Shown here piece by piece: positions 5,351 to 13,350 of a stretch of 27,721 nucleotides of DNA. The notes beneath the pieces were generated by a model. That model was not told where the DNA came from and made no database searches. It was given only the letters and a program-made list of their open reading frames with translations. Source of the stretch: a virus. Location: the IMG/VR virus record IMGVR_UViG_3300032296_000923, positions 1 through 27,721 of that record, one strand, 5' to 3'. Within the stretch, counting starts at the first letter, position 1; each line of letters begins with the position of its first letter. The position numbers and the translations under genes are program-made.

Positions 5351-5675
5351 ATACTTCGCCAAGAAAACTGCCTGCTCTGCTGGGCATCTGCACGCCTCAA
5401 AGCGTGAAGCAAAGCGTTGCGATCAACTGCACCTGCTACAGCGAGGCCGGGAGATCGAAGGGCTGACCATTGAGCCGAAGTTTGAGTTTGTGATCGACGG
5501 CAAGCCCTTGAAAATGGGCAACGGACGGACAGCAAGCTATCGACCCGACTTCACCTATATGGAGCGAGGGAAGCTGATCGCGGAGGACGTGAAGGGAATG
5601 GTCGTTCGAGACTTCCCGCTTCGTGCTGCATTGTTCCGGCATCTGTATCCTGACTGGGAACTGAGATTGACTTAA
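5343..5675 (+). CDS. DUF1064 phage protein, PD-(D/E)XK nuclease-like
   Basis: The pattern matches DUF1064: an ASKREAKRCDQL helix (18-29), EPKFEFVIDGKPLK strand region, then SYRPDFTYME and AEDVKG. Pro68-Asp69 followed by Asp82-x-Lys84 (with Glu22 in the first helix) reproduces the PD-(D/E)XK catalytic arrangement, so a small endonuclease or Holliday-junction-type enzyme is likely, though unproven for this family. It starts at GTG 5343, overlapping the DnaA-like gene by eight bases, and is the last gene before a 131-base gap with two stem-loops. Confidence 0.8.
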   Translation: MTKYFAKKTACSAGHLHASKREAKRCDQLHLLQRGREIEGLTIEPKFEFVIDGKPLKMGNGRTASYRPDFTYMERGKLIAEDVKGMVVRDFPLRAALFRHLYPDWELRLT

Positions 5676-5700
5676 ACGCCAAAATATGGTGAACAGGTTG

Positions 5701-5729
5701 GGCGGGGAGTTTTAGGACACTCACCCGCC
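5701..5729 (+). other. GC-rich stem-loop upstream of the replication gene
   Basis: GGCGGGGAGT (5701-5710) pairs with ACTC and CCCGCC (5719-5722, 5724-5729) over ten base pairs with one bulged A, leaving an eight-base loop TTTAGGAC. No U tract follows, so it is not a standard terminator. It lies in the 131-base gap 5676-5806, the largest in the replication module, and could be an RNA processing or regulatory structure or part of an origin. Confidence 0.5.
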
Positions 5730-5787
5730 GCTACATTGCCTAAGAGGGAGGCCCTGCACATGCAAAGTTATATACACCAGAGAACCG

Positions 5788-5807
5788 TGACACAAGGGTT
5801 TGTGTCA
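5788..5807 (+). promoter_or_regulatory. Perfect inverted repeat over the ribosome-binding site of the replication gene
   Basis: TGACACAA (5788-5795) and TTGTGTCA (5800-5807) are perfect inverted arms around GGGT. The likely Shine-Dalgarno (AAGGG, 5794-5798) is in the arm and loop, and the second arm ends on the A of the ATG at 5807. It could be a translational switch in mRNA or a DNA operator; both readings are inference. Confidence 0.6.
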
Positions 5808-6502
5808 TGACGATGCACTGGTTCCGCTTATATCATCGCATCATTGATGATGAGAAACTACGCCTATTAGCCTTTGAAGATCGTTGGCACTTTGTGGCGC
5901 TATGCTGCCTTAAGGGTGACGGTCTTCTTGATGAGCCAGACGATAGCCTTCGCCAGCGTAAAATTGCCGTTAAGCTTGGCGTGCAGGTGCGCGAATTAGA
6001 GGAGATCGGACGCCGCCTTCAAGAGGTTGGATTGATCGACGAAAAGCTGTCTCCAGTTGCTTGGGACGAATTGCAATATCGCAGCGACAACAGCAACGAG
6101 CGCGTGAAAAAATACAGGGAAAAACAGAAACTTACTAAAGTGAAACGCTCCAGTAACGTTTCTGTAACGGTCCAAGAGTTAGATACAGATACAGATATAG
6201 AACCTAAAGGTTCTAGTGAAACTGGCGTTTCACCCGTCCGTCCGATTGAAATTGTTGAGGCATGGAATATCACTGCTGCCGAGCTTGGCTTGGCGAGGGT
6301 GGTCAAGCTGACTGCGGATCGAAAGCGCAAACTTGCGGCCAGGTGCAAGGACACTTCGCTGGAAGAATTTCAGGATGCGCTTGCCACCATTCGACGAAGC
6401 CGGTTTCTGCAAGGGCAGAACGACCGTAGCTGGAAAGCCGACTTTGATTTTTTCCTCCAGCCGAAAAGCTTGGCTAAACTGATTGAGGGTTCATATGAAT
6501 AA
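5807..6502 (+). CDS. Phage replication initiation / replisome organiser protein
   Basis: The 231-residue protein starts with MTMHWFRLYHRIIDDEKLRLL, the beginning of phage replisome-organiser N-terminal domains (winged-helix DNA binding, about 1-95, ending KLGVQVRELEEIGRRLQEVGLI). A low-complexity linker (about 100-145, rich in Ser, Thr, Asp and Lys) follows. The C-terminal region (about 148-231) has the RSRFLQGQNDRSWKADFDFFLQP ... IEGSYE signature seen at the ends of many such proteins. It would bind the phage origin and recruit host helicase. ATG 5807 sits directly at the end of an inverted repeat. It overlaps the next gene by eight bases. Confidence 0.82.
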   Translation: MTMHWFRLYHRIIDDEKLRLLAFEDRWHFVALCCLKGDGLLDEPDDSLRQRKIAVKLGVQVRELEEIGRRLQEVGLIDEKLSPVAWDELQYRSDNSNERVKKYREKQKLTKVKRSSNVSVTVQELDTDTDIEPKGSSETGVSPVRPIEIVEAWNITAAELGLARVVKLTADRKRKLAARCKDTSLEEFQDALATIRRSRFLQGQNDRSWKADFDFFLQPKSLAKLIEGSYE

Positions 6503-6890
6503 CCGCCTGTTAAAATCCGCTCCGAAACAAGAGGGCGAAAAGCGCACGCCGCAGGGATGGTGCGATCACTGGAACAAATATCTTCATGGCGAGCTAGAAG
6601 GCAATGACAAGCAGGTTATCCGCCATGACATAAAATGGGTGGTTGGTGCCGATGGTCATCCGCGATTAGAATCCGTTGAGACTGACTTTGACCGCACGAT
6701 GAAGCAGATCAAGGAAGGAAGCATATCTCAGGCTGCGATTGATCGGTTGCCATTCAACATCCGCCGGATTGCTTGGAATCGTGGTTATCTGAATTGCGAT
6801 TACGAAAAGCCACCGCGCTATTGGTTGCCGGGCAATGAGCCTGGACAGCAGACAAAGAGATCCGCGCTAAGTTGGTATGATGACGAGTAA
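6495..6890 (+). CDS. Phage protein after the replication initiator, 131 aa
   Basis: ATG 6495 is preceded by GAGGG at five bases and overlaps the initiator stop; a TTG twelve bases earlier has no ribosome-binding site. The protein is Trp- and Arg-rich (GWCDHWNKYL near the start, IRRIAWNRGYLNCDYEKPPRYW later) and no catalytic motif is visible. It follows the initiator in the position where phages place helicase loaders or partner proteins, but it lacks a Walker box, so it is not a DnaC-type loader. Function unknown. Confidence 0.7.
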   Translation: MNNRLLKSAPKQEGEKRTPQGWCDHWNKYLHGELEGNDKQVIRHDIKWVVGADGHPRLESVETDFDRTMKQIKEGSISQAAIDRLPFNIRRIAWNRGYLNCDYEKPPRYWLPGNEPGQQTKRSALSWYDDE

Positions 6891-7038
6891 CTTCCCCCTA
6901 ACCCAATATATTATAGACCTCCAGAAAGCCTCCACCATGAAGCTAAAAAAGATGGATATATCAGCAACAGCCCGAAAGCGTGGCCTGCCTGTCGCATATG
7001 TGATCGCCTACAGGGATATGGAGTTGAAAAGCCGGTGA
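6880..7038 (+). CDS. Small HTH-like protein, 52 aa
   Basis: The frame opens at tandem ATG codons (6877 and 6880) inside the end of the preceding gene and closes by overlapping the methyltransferase GTG by four bases. The sequence KKMDISATARKRGLPVAYVIAYRDMEL (residues 21-47) reads as two helices with a turn, compatible with a small helix-turn-helix, but no family is confirmed. The Shine-Dalgarno is weak at the first ATGs; ATG 6937 would give a 33-residue form. Confidence 0.5.
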   Translation: MTSNFPLTQYIIDLQKASTMKLKKMDISATARKRGLPVAYVIAYRDMELKSR

Positions 7039-7691
7039 CAAATCCAGTTATCATAGGCAACGCCACGCTGCATTTAGGCGACTGCCGCGACATCCTGCCG
7101 ACGCTTGGCAAGGTTGACGCTGTTGTGACTGACCCGCCTTATGGGATTTCGCATTCAAGCAATCACGGCGCGTCATGGATGGGAACGCAAATAGCCAATG
7201 ACCACGACACTTCTGCGCGTGATGCGGTTGCGGAATGGGCTGGCAAGATTCCTGCTGTCTTTTTTGGAACATGGAAAACACCGCCCGTAGCTAGTGCGAG
7301 AACTTGCGTTGTTTGGAGCAAGGGGCCTGCGTTCGGCATGGGTGACTTATCATTACCGTGGAAGCCATCGTTTGAACTTGCCTACATCTGCGGTGAAGGC
7401 TGGCAAGGAAAGCGTGGCGAAGGTGTTTTGTCTGGCCCTGTTTTGGTTTCGTGGGAAAGCAAGGGAAGGTGTCATCCGCACCAAAAGCCAGATTGGCTGA
7501 TGGCGCATTTTATTGAGCGCCTACCAAACGCACAGGCCATCCTAGACCCATTCATGGGTAGCGGGACAACCGGCGTTGCAGCCGTCCAGATGGGCAGGCG
7601 CTTTATCGGCATCGAACGTGAGCCAAAGTATTTCGACATAGCCTGCAAGCGCATCGAGGACGCTCAACGCCAAGGCGATATGTTTCTATGA
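7035..7691 (+). CDS. DNA N4-cytosine/N6-adenine methyltransferase (beta class)
   Basis: A 218-residue amino-methyltransferase that uses S-adenosylmethionine to modify exocyclic amino groups of DNA. The catalytic motif DPPYG is at 33-37, and the SAM-binding motif DPFMGSGTTG at 171-180 follows it, which is the beta-class order. HPHQKP (147-152) is the usual conserved turn before the SAM motif. The middle (about 40-140) is short, so any target-recognition region is small. Start is GTG 7035 with a distant GGAG. There is no restriction endonuclease beside it, so it is an orphan enzyme, likely for self-protection against host restriction or for control of replication or packaging. Confidence 0.92.
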   Translation: MTNPVIIGNATLHLGDCRDILPTLGKVDAVVTDPPYGISHSSNHGASWMGTQIANDHDTSARDAVAEWAGKIPAVFFGTWKTPPVASARTCVVWSKGPAFGMGDLSLPWKPSFELAYICGEGWQGKRGEGVLSGPVLVSWESKGRCHPHQKPDWLMAHFIERLPNAQAILDPFMGSGTTGVAAVQMGRRFIGIEREPKYFDIACKRIEDAQRQGDMFL

Positions 7692-7804
7692 CCAAAGGTG
7701 ATGCATTGTGCCTTGTTGCGCTTTGGACTGCCATTGTCTTGTTTGGTGCAATAGGAATTGCTATAGTGGCTTTACCAGTCCTACTATGGAAGCTGAGACA
7801 ATGA
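7688..7804 (+). CDS. Single-pass membrane protein, 38 aa
   Basis: This small frame lies exactly between the methyltransferase and the small terminase with ATGA overlaps at both ends. Residues about 7-34 are hydrophobic (ALCLVALWTAIVLFG... then IGIAIVALPVLLW), ending in WKLRQ; one or possibly two closely packed membrane segments. Its place before the terminase and its size fit a holin-like or host-membrane effector, but no endolysin is adjacent. The conserved junctions are the strongest argument for reality. Confidence 0.6.
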   Translation: MTKGDALCLVALWTAIVLFGAIGIAIVALPVLLWKLRQ

Positions 7805-8208
7805 GTTTGACACCAAAACAAGAGCGATTCGCTCAAGAAGTTGCCAGCGGCAAAAGCCAGGCCGAAGCCTACAGAACCGCGTTTGATGTCAAGCCAACGA
7901 CTAAGCCTGAGACAACATACAAGCGCGCCTGCGAACTAATGGCAGACGGGAAAGTTTCGGGTAGGGTTGCCGAGATCCGCGCAGCAGCCGTCGAACAGCT
8001 TGTCTGGACCATGCAAGACAGCCTCGAAGTCCTCGCGCAGATCGCCAAGGGATTAGACGAAGACGCAAAGCCCAGCGACAAGGTGAACGCTGTAAAAGCT
8101 ATCAACACCATGTACGGACTGGACGCACCTTCCAAAATATCCATGAACGGCAACATGGTTCACCACATCACCCGCGAAGTTATCGATGGCAAAGACGCTA
8201 ACGATTAA
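7801..8208 (+). CDS. Terminase small subunit
   Basis: The 135-residue protein begins MSLTPKQERFAQEVASGKSQ, the N-terminal helix-turn-helix found in the terminase small subunit family, with QAEAYRTAF completing it near residue 28. A helical middle (VAEIRAAAVEQLVWTMQDSLEVLAQIA) fits oligomerisation. ATG 7801, overlapping the membrane peptide by ATGA, is preferred over an earlier in-frame ATG because the latter would run through that gene. It recognises phage DNA for packaging and hands it to the large subunit, whose gene overlaps its end by 23 bases. Confidence 0.88.
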   Translation: MSLTPKQERFAQEVASGKSQAEAYRTAFDVKPTTKPETTYKRACELMADGKVSGRVAEIRAAAVEQLVWTMQDSLEVLAQIAKGLDEDAKPSDKVNAVKAINTMYGLDAPSKISMNGNMVHHITREVIDGKDAND

Positions 8209-9412
8209 AACACCTCGCTGGTTCAAGCCGTTCCTCAAGCCATCACGCTATAAGGGCGCACATGGTGGCCGTGGCTCTGGCAAATCCCATGCGTTCGCTG
8301 AATGCGTGATCGAAGCCCATGTGATGGACCCGAAGCGCCGCACCGTCTGCGTCCGTGAGATTCAGAAGTCCCTAAGCCAATCCGTCAAACGCCTGCTGGA
8401 ATTAAAGATCGAGCAGCTTGGCGTTCAGGACTATTTCGAGGTGCAGGAATTTCAGATAAAATCGCGCCACGGTGACGGACTGATTATCTTCCAAGGGATG
8501 CAGAACCACACCAGCGATTCCATTAAGTCGCTCGAAGGCTATGACTGCGCATGGGTGGAGGAAGCCCAGAGCTTATCACAACGCTCGCTTGATCTGCTCC
8601 GCCCGACAATCCGCAAGCCTGAATCGGAATTGTGGTTCACATGGAACCCCAGCAAAGACACCGATCCGATTGACCTTCTGCTTCGCGGCGAGAACCCACC
8701 GCCTGACGCAATCGTCCAAGAGGTAAACTACAAAGACAATCCTTGGTTCCCTGACGTTCTCCGCGCCGAGATGGAATATGACCGAGGCCGCGACCCTGAC
8801 AAATACAAGCATGTCTGGCTGGGCGGTTATGTATCGAACAGCGAAAGCCGTGTGTTCCGCAATTGGAAGATCGAAGAGTTTGAGGCTCCCGAAGACGCAA
8901 CGCACCGCCTGGGCGCTGACTGGGGCTTCGCATCTGACCCGACAGTCCTGATCCGTTGTCATGTCATTGGACGCACGATCTACGTTGATTACGAAGCCTA
9001 TCAGGTTGGCTGTGAGATTATGGACACGCCTTCGCTATTCCTGACGGTTCCAGAATCCGAAAAATGGCCGATCATTGCTGATAGCGCCCGGCCTGAGACA
9101 ATCAGCCACATGAAGAAGAATGGCTTCCCGAAGATCATGTCGGCAGTCAAAGGCCCCAAGTCGGTCGAGGAAGGCGTTGAATGGCTCAAGTCGCACGACA
9201 TTGTGGTTCACCCTCGCTGCACCCATACGATTGATGAATTGACCTGCTACAGCTACAAAACAGACCCCTTGACAGGGCAAATCTTGCCAGTCCTCGCAGA
9301 TCGTGATAATCACTTGATCGACGCACTACGTTATGCGTGTGAGGCAAGCCGTCGAGCAGCGCCAAAAGCGCCTATTGATTTTCAGCCTTTAGCAACGGTG
9401 AACAGGTGGTAA
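8186..9412 (+). CDS. Terminase large subunit (packaging ATPase/nuclease)
   Basis: A 408-residue motor of the Terminase_3/PBSX type. The ATPase has Walker A GGRGSGKS (27-34, Lys33) and Walker B CAWVEEAQ (121-128, catalytic Glu). The nuclease half has metal-binding Asp in LGADWGF (Asp245), ADSARPE (Asp299) and DNHLIDALRY (Asp379), the RNase H-like triad. It cuts concatemers and pumps DNA into the prohead through the portal encoded immediately downstream. It is shorter than the P22 enzyme (about 499 residues), so packaging type cannot be read from P22 alone. Confidence 0.95.
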   Translation: MAKTLTIKTPRWFKPFLKPSRYKGAHGGRGSGKSHAFAECVIEAHVMDPKRRTVCVREIQKSLSQSVKRLLELKIEQLGVQDYFEVQEFQIKSRHGDGLIIFQGMQNHTSDSIKSLEGYDCAWVEEAQSLSQRSLDLLRPTIRKPESELWFTWNPSKDTDPIDLLLRGENPPPDAIVQEVNYKDNPWFPDVLRAEMEYDRGRDPDKYKHVWLGGYVSNSESRVFRNWKIEEFEAPEDATHRLGADWGFASDPTVLIRCHVIGRTIYVDYEAYQVGCEIMDTPSLFLTVPESEKWPIIADSARPETISHMKKNGFPKIMSAVKGPKSVEEGVEWLKSHDIVVHPRCTHTIDELTCYSYKTDPLTGQILPVLADRDNHLIDALRYACEASRRAAPKAPIDFQPLATVNRW

Positions 9413-11764
9413 ATGGCGCAATTGACTAGAGAACAGCGGCTTGGCAACGTGCATGAAAACGCGCTGCTTGAATTTGACCGCTGCCAGACTTCAATGCGCG
9501 ATGAGCGTTTGCAGTGCCTTCAGGATCGCCGTTTCTACTCCCTCGCTGGCGCACAATGGGAAGGCCCCATCGGTGAGCAATTCGAGAACAAGCCGCGCTT
9601 TGAAGTCAACAAGGTTCACCTAAGCGTTATTCGGATCATAAATGAATATCGCAACAACCGTATCTCGGTCGACTTCGTATCCAAGGATGGCAGCAACAAC
9701 GACAAGTTAGCCGAGACTTGTAATGGATTGTATCGCGCTGACGAACAGGACAGCGTTGCGGATGAGGCGTTCGACAATGCTTTCGAGGAAGGTGTTGGCG
9801 GTGGCTTCGGCGCTTGGCGTCTTCGCACAGTCTATGAAGACGATGAAGACGATGAGAATGAAAAGCAGCGCATTCGGTTCGAGCCGATCTACGACGCCGA
9901 TTCCTCGGTGTTCTTCGATCTAGACGCAAAGCGCCAGGACAAGTCCGACGCTAAATATTGCTTCGTTCTCTACTCGATGACCCGCGAAGCCTACATGGCT
10001 GAATGGAACGACGATCCGACCACTTGGCCCAAGGTCATTCATCAATATGAATTTGACTGGGACACGCCTGACGTTGTGTTCGTGGCTGAGTATTACCGCG
10101 TCGAGGAAGTGCGCGAGACAATCCGCATCTTCCAGACCATCGACGGCGAGGAAGAACGTTATACCCAAGCAGACTTTGACGCAGATGACACACTGGAGGA
10201 AACGCTCCTCGCTGTCGGCACGGTCGAGGTTCGTCAGAAGCGGGTGAAGCGCCGCAAGGTTCACAAATACATTATGAGCGGTGGCGGTATCCTTGACGAT
10301 ATGGGATACATCGCTGGCAAGAACATTCCGATTGTTCCCTATTACGGCAAGCGTTGGTTCGTTGATAACGTCGAGCGTTGCATGGGCCATGTCCGTCTAG
10401 CAAAAGATCCGCAGCGCCTGAAGACTATGCAGCTTTCAAAGCTGGGTGAGATCAGTGCGCTTTCGTCCATTGAAAAGCCGATTCTCGTTCCTGAACAGGT
10501 TATCGGTCATCAAGCGATGTGGGCAGAGGATAATATCCGCAACTATCCCTATCTGCTGGTCAACCCGATCACTGGCGCCAATGGCGAGATGCAAGCCGCT
10601 GGCCCCGTTGCTTACACCAAGTCTTCCGACATTCCCCCGGCGATGGCTGCACTGCTCCAATTGACCGAGCAGGACATGGCTGAGATTCTGGGCAACAACC
10701 AACAAGCCGATAAGATGGTCAGCAACATCAGCGGTAAAGCCGTTGAGATGATCCAGACTCGTCTGGACATGCAGTCATTCATCTACATGACCAACATGGC
10801 GAAGGCTATGCGTCGCTGCGGTGAGATATGGCTGTCGATGGCTAAAGATATTTACGTCGAAGAAGGACGTAAGATGAAGCAGATCGACCAGATGGATCAG
10901 GTCGGTACTGTTGAATTGATGAAGCCGATCATCAACGCAGAAACCGGCGAACTGGATTATGAAAACGACCTGAGTAAAGCGACCTTTGACGTTGCTGTCG
11001 ATGTTGGCCCGTCGTTCACCAGCCGCCGCGAAGCCACTGTCCGCGCTCTGACCGGCATGATGCAGGTAACGAGCGATCCTGAAACGCAGATGATTTTGCA
11101 GTCGATGGCGATCATGAACATGGACGGTGAAGGCATTGGCGACATTAAGGACTTTTTCCGCACGAAGCTTGTCCAGCTTGGCGTTGTGAAACCGACCGAA
11201 GAAGAACAGCAGCAGATGATGGAAGCTATGATGGCAGAACAAGCCAATCAGCAGCCTGATCCGCAAACGACCTACCTGCTTGCCGAAGCCCAGAAGTCTG
11301 AAGCACTGGCACGTAAAGCACTGGCTGACACTGAACTGACAATGGCTAACGCTGAGAAAGCCAAAGCCGATACGCTTTCGATCCTATCCGAGATTGACAA
11401 CCCGACGAAGAACACGCGCACCGAGGTTAAGGTTGAAGAGGTCGACCCGATCAAGCAAGAGCGTGAACGCCTGGACATTGAGAGCAAGCGGTTCGATCTT
11501 GCAATCAAGATGCGTCAGTTGGAAGAGATTGAATCCAAGGTCGATACAGTCAAAGCCCAGATCACGGCAGCACAAACCCTGTCTGAAGCAAGCCAGAACA
11601 TAACGAGCGCGGTTTCAGGGATCGACAGCGGTGTTGCTGGCTTCAAGGAAGCGGTTGAGATTATGACCAAGAACCAGAAAGAAGCTGCACAGGCTGCGAT
11701 CAAGGCGGTGAATCGCCCTAAAAAATTGATACGTGAAAAAGGCAAGATTGTCGGAATAGAGTAA
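9413..11764 (+). CDS. Portal protein, P22 gp1-like
   Basis: 783 residues, close to the P22 portal length (725). The N-terminal region (RFYSLAGAQWEGPIGEQF, NKVHLSVIRIINEYRNNRISVDF, EEGVGGGFGAWRLRT) has the typical P22-like portal pattern. The long C-terminal part from about residue 595 is helical and rich in Glu, Gln and Ala with heptad-like spacing, like the helical barrel of P22. It forms the twelve-subunit ring at one vertex, through which DNA passes in packaging and ejection and to which gp4-type factors attach. ATG 9413 directly follows the large terminase stop. Confidence 0.93.
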   Translation: MAQLTREQRLGNVHENALLEFDRCQTSMRDERLQCLQDRRFYSLAGAQWEGPIGEQFENKPRFEVNKVHLSVIRIINEYRNNRISVDFVSKDGSNNDKLAETCNGLYRADEQDSVADEAFDNAFEEGVGGGFGAWRLRTVYEDDEDDENEKQRIRFEPIYDADSSVFFDLDAKRQDKSDAKYCFVLYSMTREAYMAEWNDDPTTWPKVIHQYEFDWDTPDVVFVAEYYRVEEVRETIRIFQTIDGEEERYTQADFDADDTLEETLLAVGTVEVRQKRVKRRKVHKYIMSGGGILDDMGYIAGKNIPIVPYYGKRWFVDNVERCMGHVRLAKDPQRLKTMQLSKLGEISALSSIEKPILVPEQVIGHQAMWAEDNIRNYPYLLVNPITGANGEMQAAGPVAYTKSSDIPPAMAALLQLTEQDMAEILGNNQQADKMVSNISGKAVEMIQTRLDMQSFIYMTNMAKAMRRCGEIWLSMAKDIYVEEGRKMKQIDQMDQVGTVELMKPIINAETGELDYENDLSKATFDVAVDVGPSFTSRREATVRALTGMMQVTSDPETQMILQSMAIMNMDGEGIGDIKDFFRTKLVQLGVVKPTEEEQQQMMEAMMAEQANQQPDPQTTYLLAEAQKSEALARKALADTELTMANAEKAKADTLSILSEIDNPTKNTRTEVKVEEVDPIKQERERLDIESKRFDLAIKMRQLEEIESKVDTVKAQITAAQTLSEASQNITSAVSGIDSGVAGFKEAVEIMTKNQKEAAQAAIKAVNRPKKLIREKGKIVGIE

Positions 11765-11773
11765 GGAACAGTT

Positions 11774-12175
11774 ATGGCAAACGCAATTTACCCGCTCTAC
11801 AAGCAAGCCTTGCTTGATGGCAGCGCCAACACCGATATTAATGATTTGACCGTAAAGGTCGCGCTGGTTGATACTGGCGTTTACACCTATTCGGCTGCGC
11901 ATGAATTTCTAACCTCGCTGACTGGCGTTGTGGGAACTGCACAGACCATCGCTGCAACCACGGTAGCCAATGGCTTGTTCGATGGGGACAACGTGACCTA
12001 TTCAGGCGTAACGGGCAACTCGGTTGAAGCCTTGGTGATTTACATCGACACTACCGTTGCAGGCACATCGCGCCTTGTTGCTTACATCGACAGCGGCGTC
12101 ACTGGCTTGCCGGTCACACCGAATGGCGGCGACATCACAGTTACATGGAACGCGTCTGGCATCTTCCAGCTTTAA
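11774..12175 (+). CDS. Phage structural protein, 133 aa
   Basis: Starts MANAIYPLYKQALLDGSANTD and continues with alternating beta-rich segments (VKVALVDTGVYTYS, EALVIYIDTTVAG, GGDITVTWNASGIFQL). This composition is common in small virion proteins such as decoration or tail-associated proteins, and similar sequences are found in phage structural clusters without known roles. It is the first of three genes inserted between portal and scaffold, where P22 has none. No catalytic or signal motif. Confidence 0.72.
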   Translation: MANAIYPLYKQALLDGSANTDINDLTVKVALVDTGVYTYSAAHEFLTSLTGVVGTAQTIAATTVANGLFDGDNVTYSGVTGNSVEALVIYIDTTVAGTSRLVAYIDSGVTGLPVTPNGGDITVTWNASGIFQL

Positions 12176-12183
12176 GGTGATCT

Positions 12184-13350
12184 ATGGCCCATATTAGCGC
12201 CGACCGCGTACAAGAGACAACAACCACAACGGGAACCGGCGCAATCACACTTGCAGGTGCTGGAACGGGCTATCGTACCTTTGCTAGTGTCATGGCTGCA
12301 AGTGACACCTGTTATTATACCATTGCGGGCGGTGCTGAATGGGAGGTGGGCCTAGGCACGTTCAACACAACGCTGACCCGCACAACGGTCTATGCCTCAA
12401 GCAATGCTGGTGCTGCGGTTAACTTCAGCGCAGGTTCTAAGGATGTTTTCATCACTGCGCCTGCAAGAGGTATCGTTGAGTTTGAGCCAAATGGCGCAAT
12501 CAATCTCCCGATTGTAGCAGCAGAGCCTTCAACACCTGCCGCTGGAAATCTATCGTTTTATTCTCGCAGCATTGCTGGGCGCTTGCTCCCTAAAATCATC
12601 GGCCCGTCAGGAATTGACACGATTTTACAAGTGGGTCTGTCGGGCAACTCGGTTTTCATGCTTGCGCCGCAGTCTGGGACCACCGCGCCGCTGGTGTGGG
12701 GTGGTACACTGACCACTGCTGCAACTATGTCGGTGCAGCAAACCATCGCGTCGGCTAACCCTTGGCAGGCAACATGGCGTAAGCGTTTCCAGACCAGCAC
12801 CACCTCCGCCACGGTTACGGGGTGCAGGACGGCATATACGCAGTGGTTTCGCGCAAACGCAGCGGGCTTCGGGGGCTTTTTCTTCCGCGCTCAGTTTGGT
12901 CAGAACATCAACCTTAACGGATCGCAATGCTTTGTCGGATTGTGCGCTTCGACTGGTGCGCTTGGTACAGGTGCTGGCGCGGTAGCTGCGCTTGTCAACA
13001 TGATCGGCGTTGGTTTTGACACTACCGACGCATCGACCGGCAACTGGCAGTTCTATCGGAACGACGGCACAGGTACGGCAACCAAGGTCGATCTCGGAGC
13101 AACCAACGCGGCGCGTAACACTACGCACGGCTATGACATGATTATCTTTTGTCCGCCTGGTGCTGCGACGGAAATATTCGTCAGGATCATCAACCTTCAT
13201 TCGGGCGCAACCGTGCTTGACACTAGCTATACCACTGATCTTCCGGCGGTGAACACTGGCATGGCTTTTAAGGCTGAATGCAATAACGGCGCTGTTTCTG
13301 CTGCGACAAACATTGAGATTGCCAAGGTCTATATAGAAACGGATTACTGA
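12184..13350 (+). CDS. Virion protein with conserved phage N-terminal domain, 388 aa
   Basis: Residues about 6-98 (RVQETTTTTGTGAITLAGAG, then EWEVGLGTFNTTLTRTTVYASSN and KDVFITAPA) form a domain recurring in phage tail-fibre and structural proteins. The rest (about 150-388) is rich in Gly, Ala, Thr and aromatic residues and probably beta-sandwich; TGNWQFYRNDGTGTATKVDLG is typical of lectin-like phage structural domains. It may be an appendage or decoration protein. GGTGAT lies just upstream of ATG 12184. Which virion part carries it cannot be read from sequence. Confidence 0.7.
   Translation: MAHISADRVQETTTTTGTGAITLAGAGTGYRTFASVMAASDTCYYTIAGGAEWEVGLGTFNTTLTRTTVYASSNAGAAVNFSAGSKDVFITAPARGIVEFEPNGAINLPIVAAEPSTPAAGNLSFYSRSIAGRLLPKIIGPSGIDTILQVGLSGNSVFMLAPQSGTTAPLVWGGTLTTAATMSVQQTIASANPWQATWRKRFQTSTTSATVTGCRTAYTQWFRANAAGFGGFFFRAQFGQNINLNGSQCFVGLCASTGALGTGAGAVAALVNMIGVGFDTTDASTGNWQFYRNDGTGTATKVDLGATNAARNTTHGYDMIIFCPPGAATEIFVRIINLHSGATVLDTSYTTDLPAVNTGMAFKAECNNGAVSAATNIEIAKVYIETDY

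Noticed and set aside
7688-7804. Definite holin
   Set aside because: Small hydrophobic protein next to the terminase, but no adjacent endolysin and no antiholin-style dual start; kept only as a membrane protein.
9920-11266. Minus-strand open frames of 150-163 codons across the portal gene
   Set aside because: Antisense to a clear P22-like portal; no start signals and composition typical of reversed coding sequence.
12558-13200. Long minus-strand open frames inside the 388-residue structural gene
   Set aside because: They are antisense to a gene with a good SD and a recognised N-terminal domain, and their sequences (Arg/Cys-rich, no motifs) look like shadow frames.
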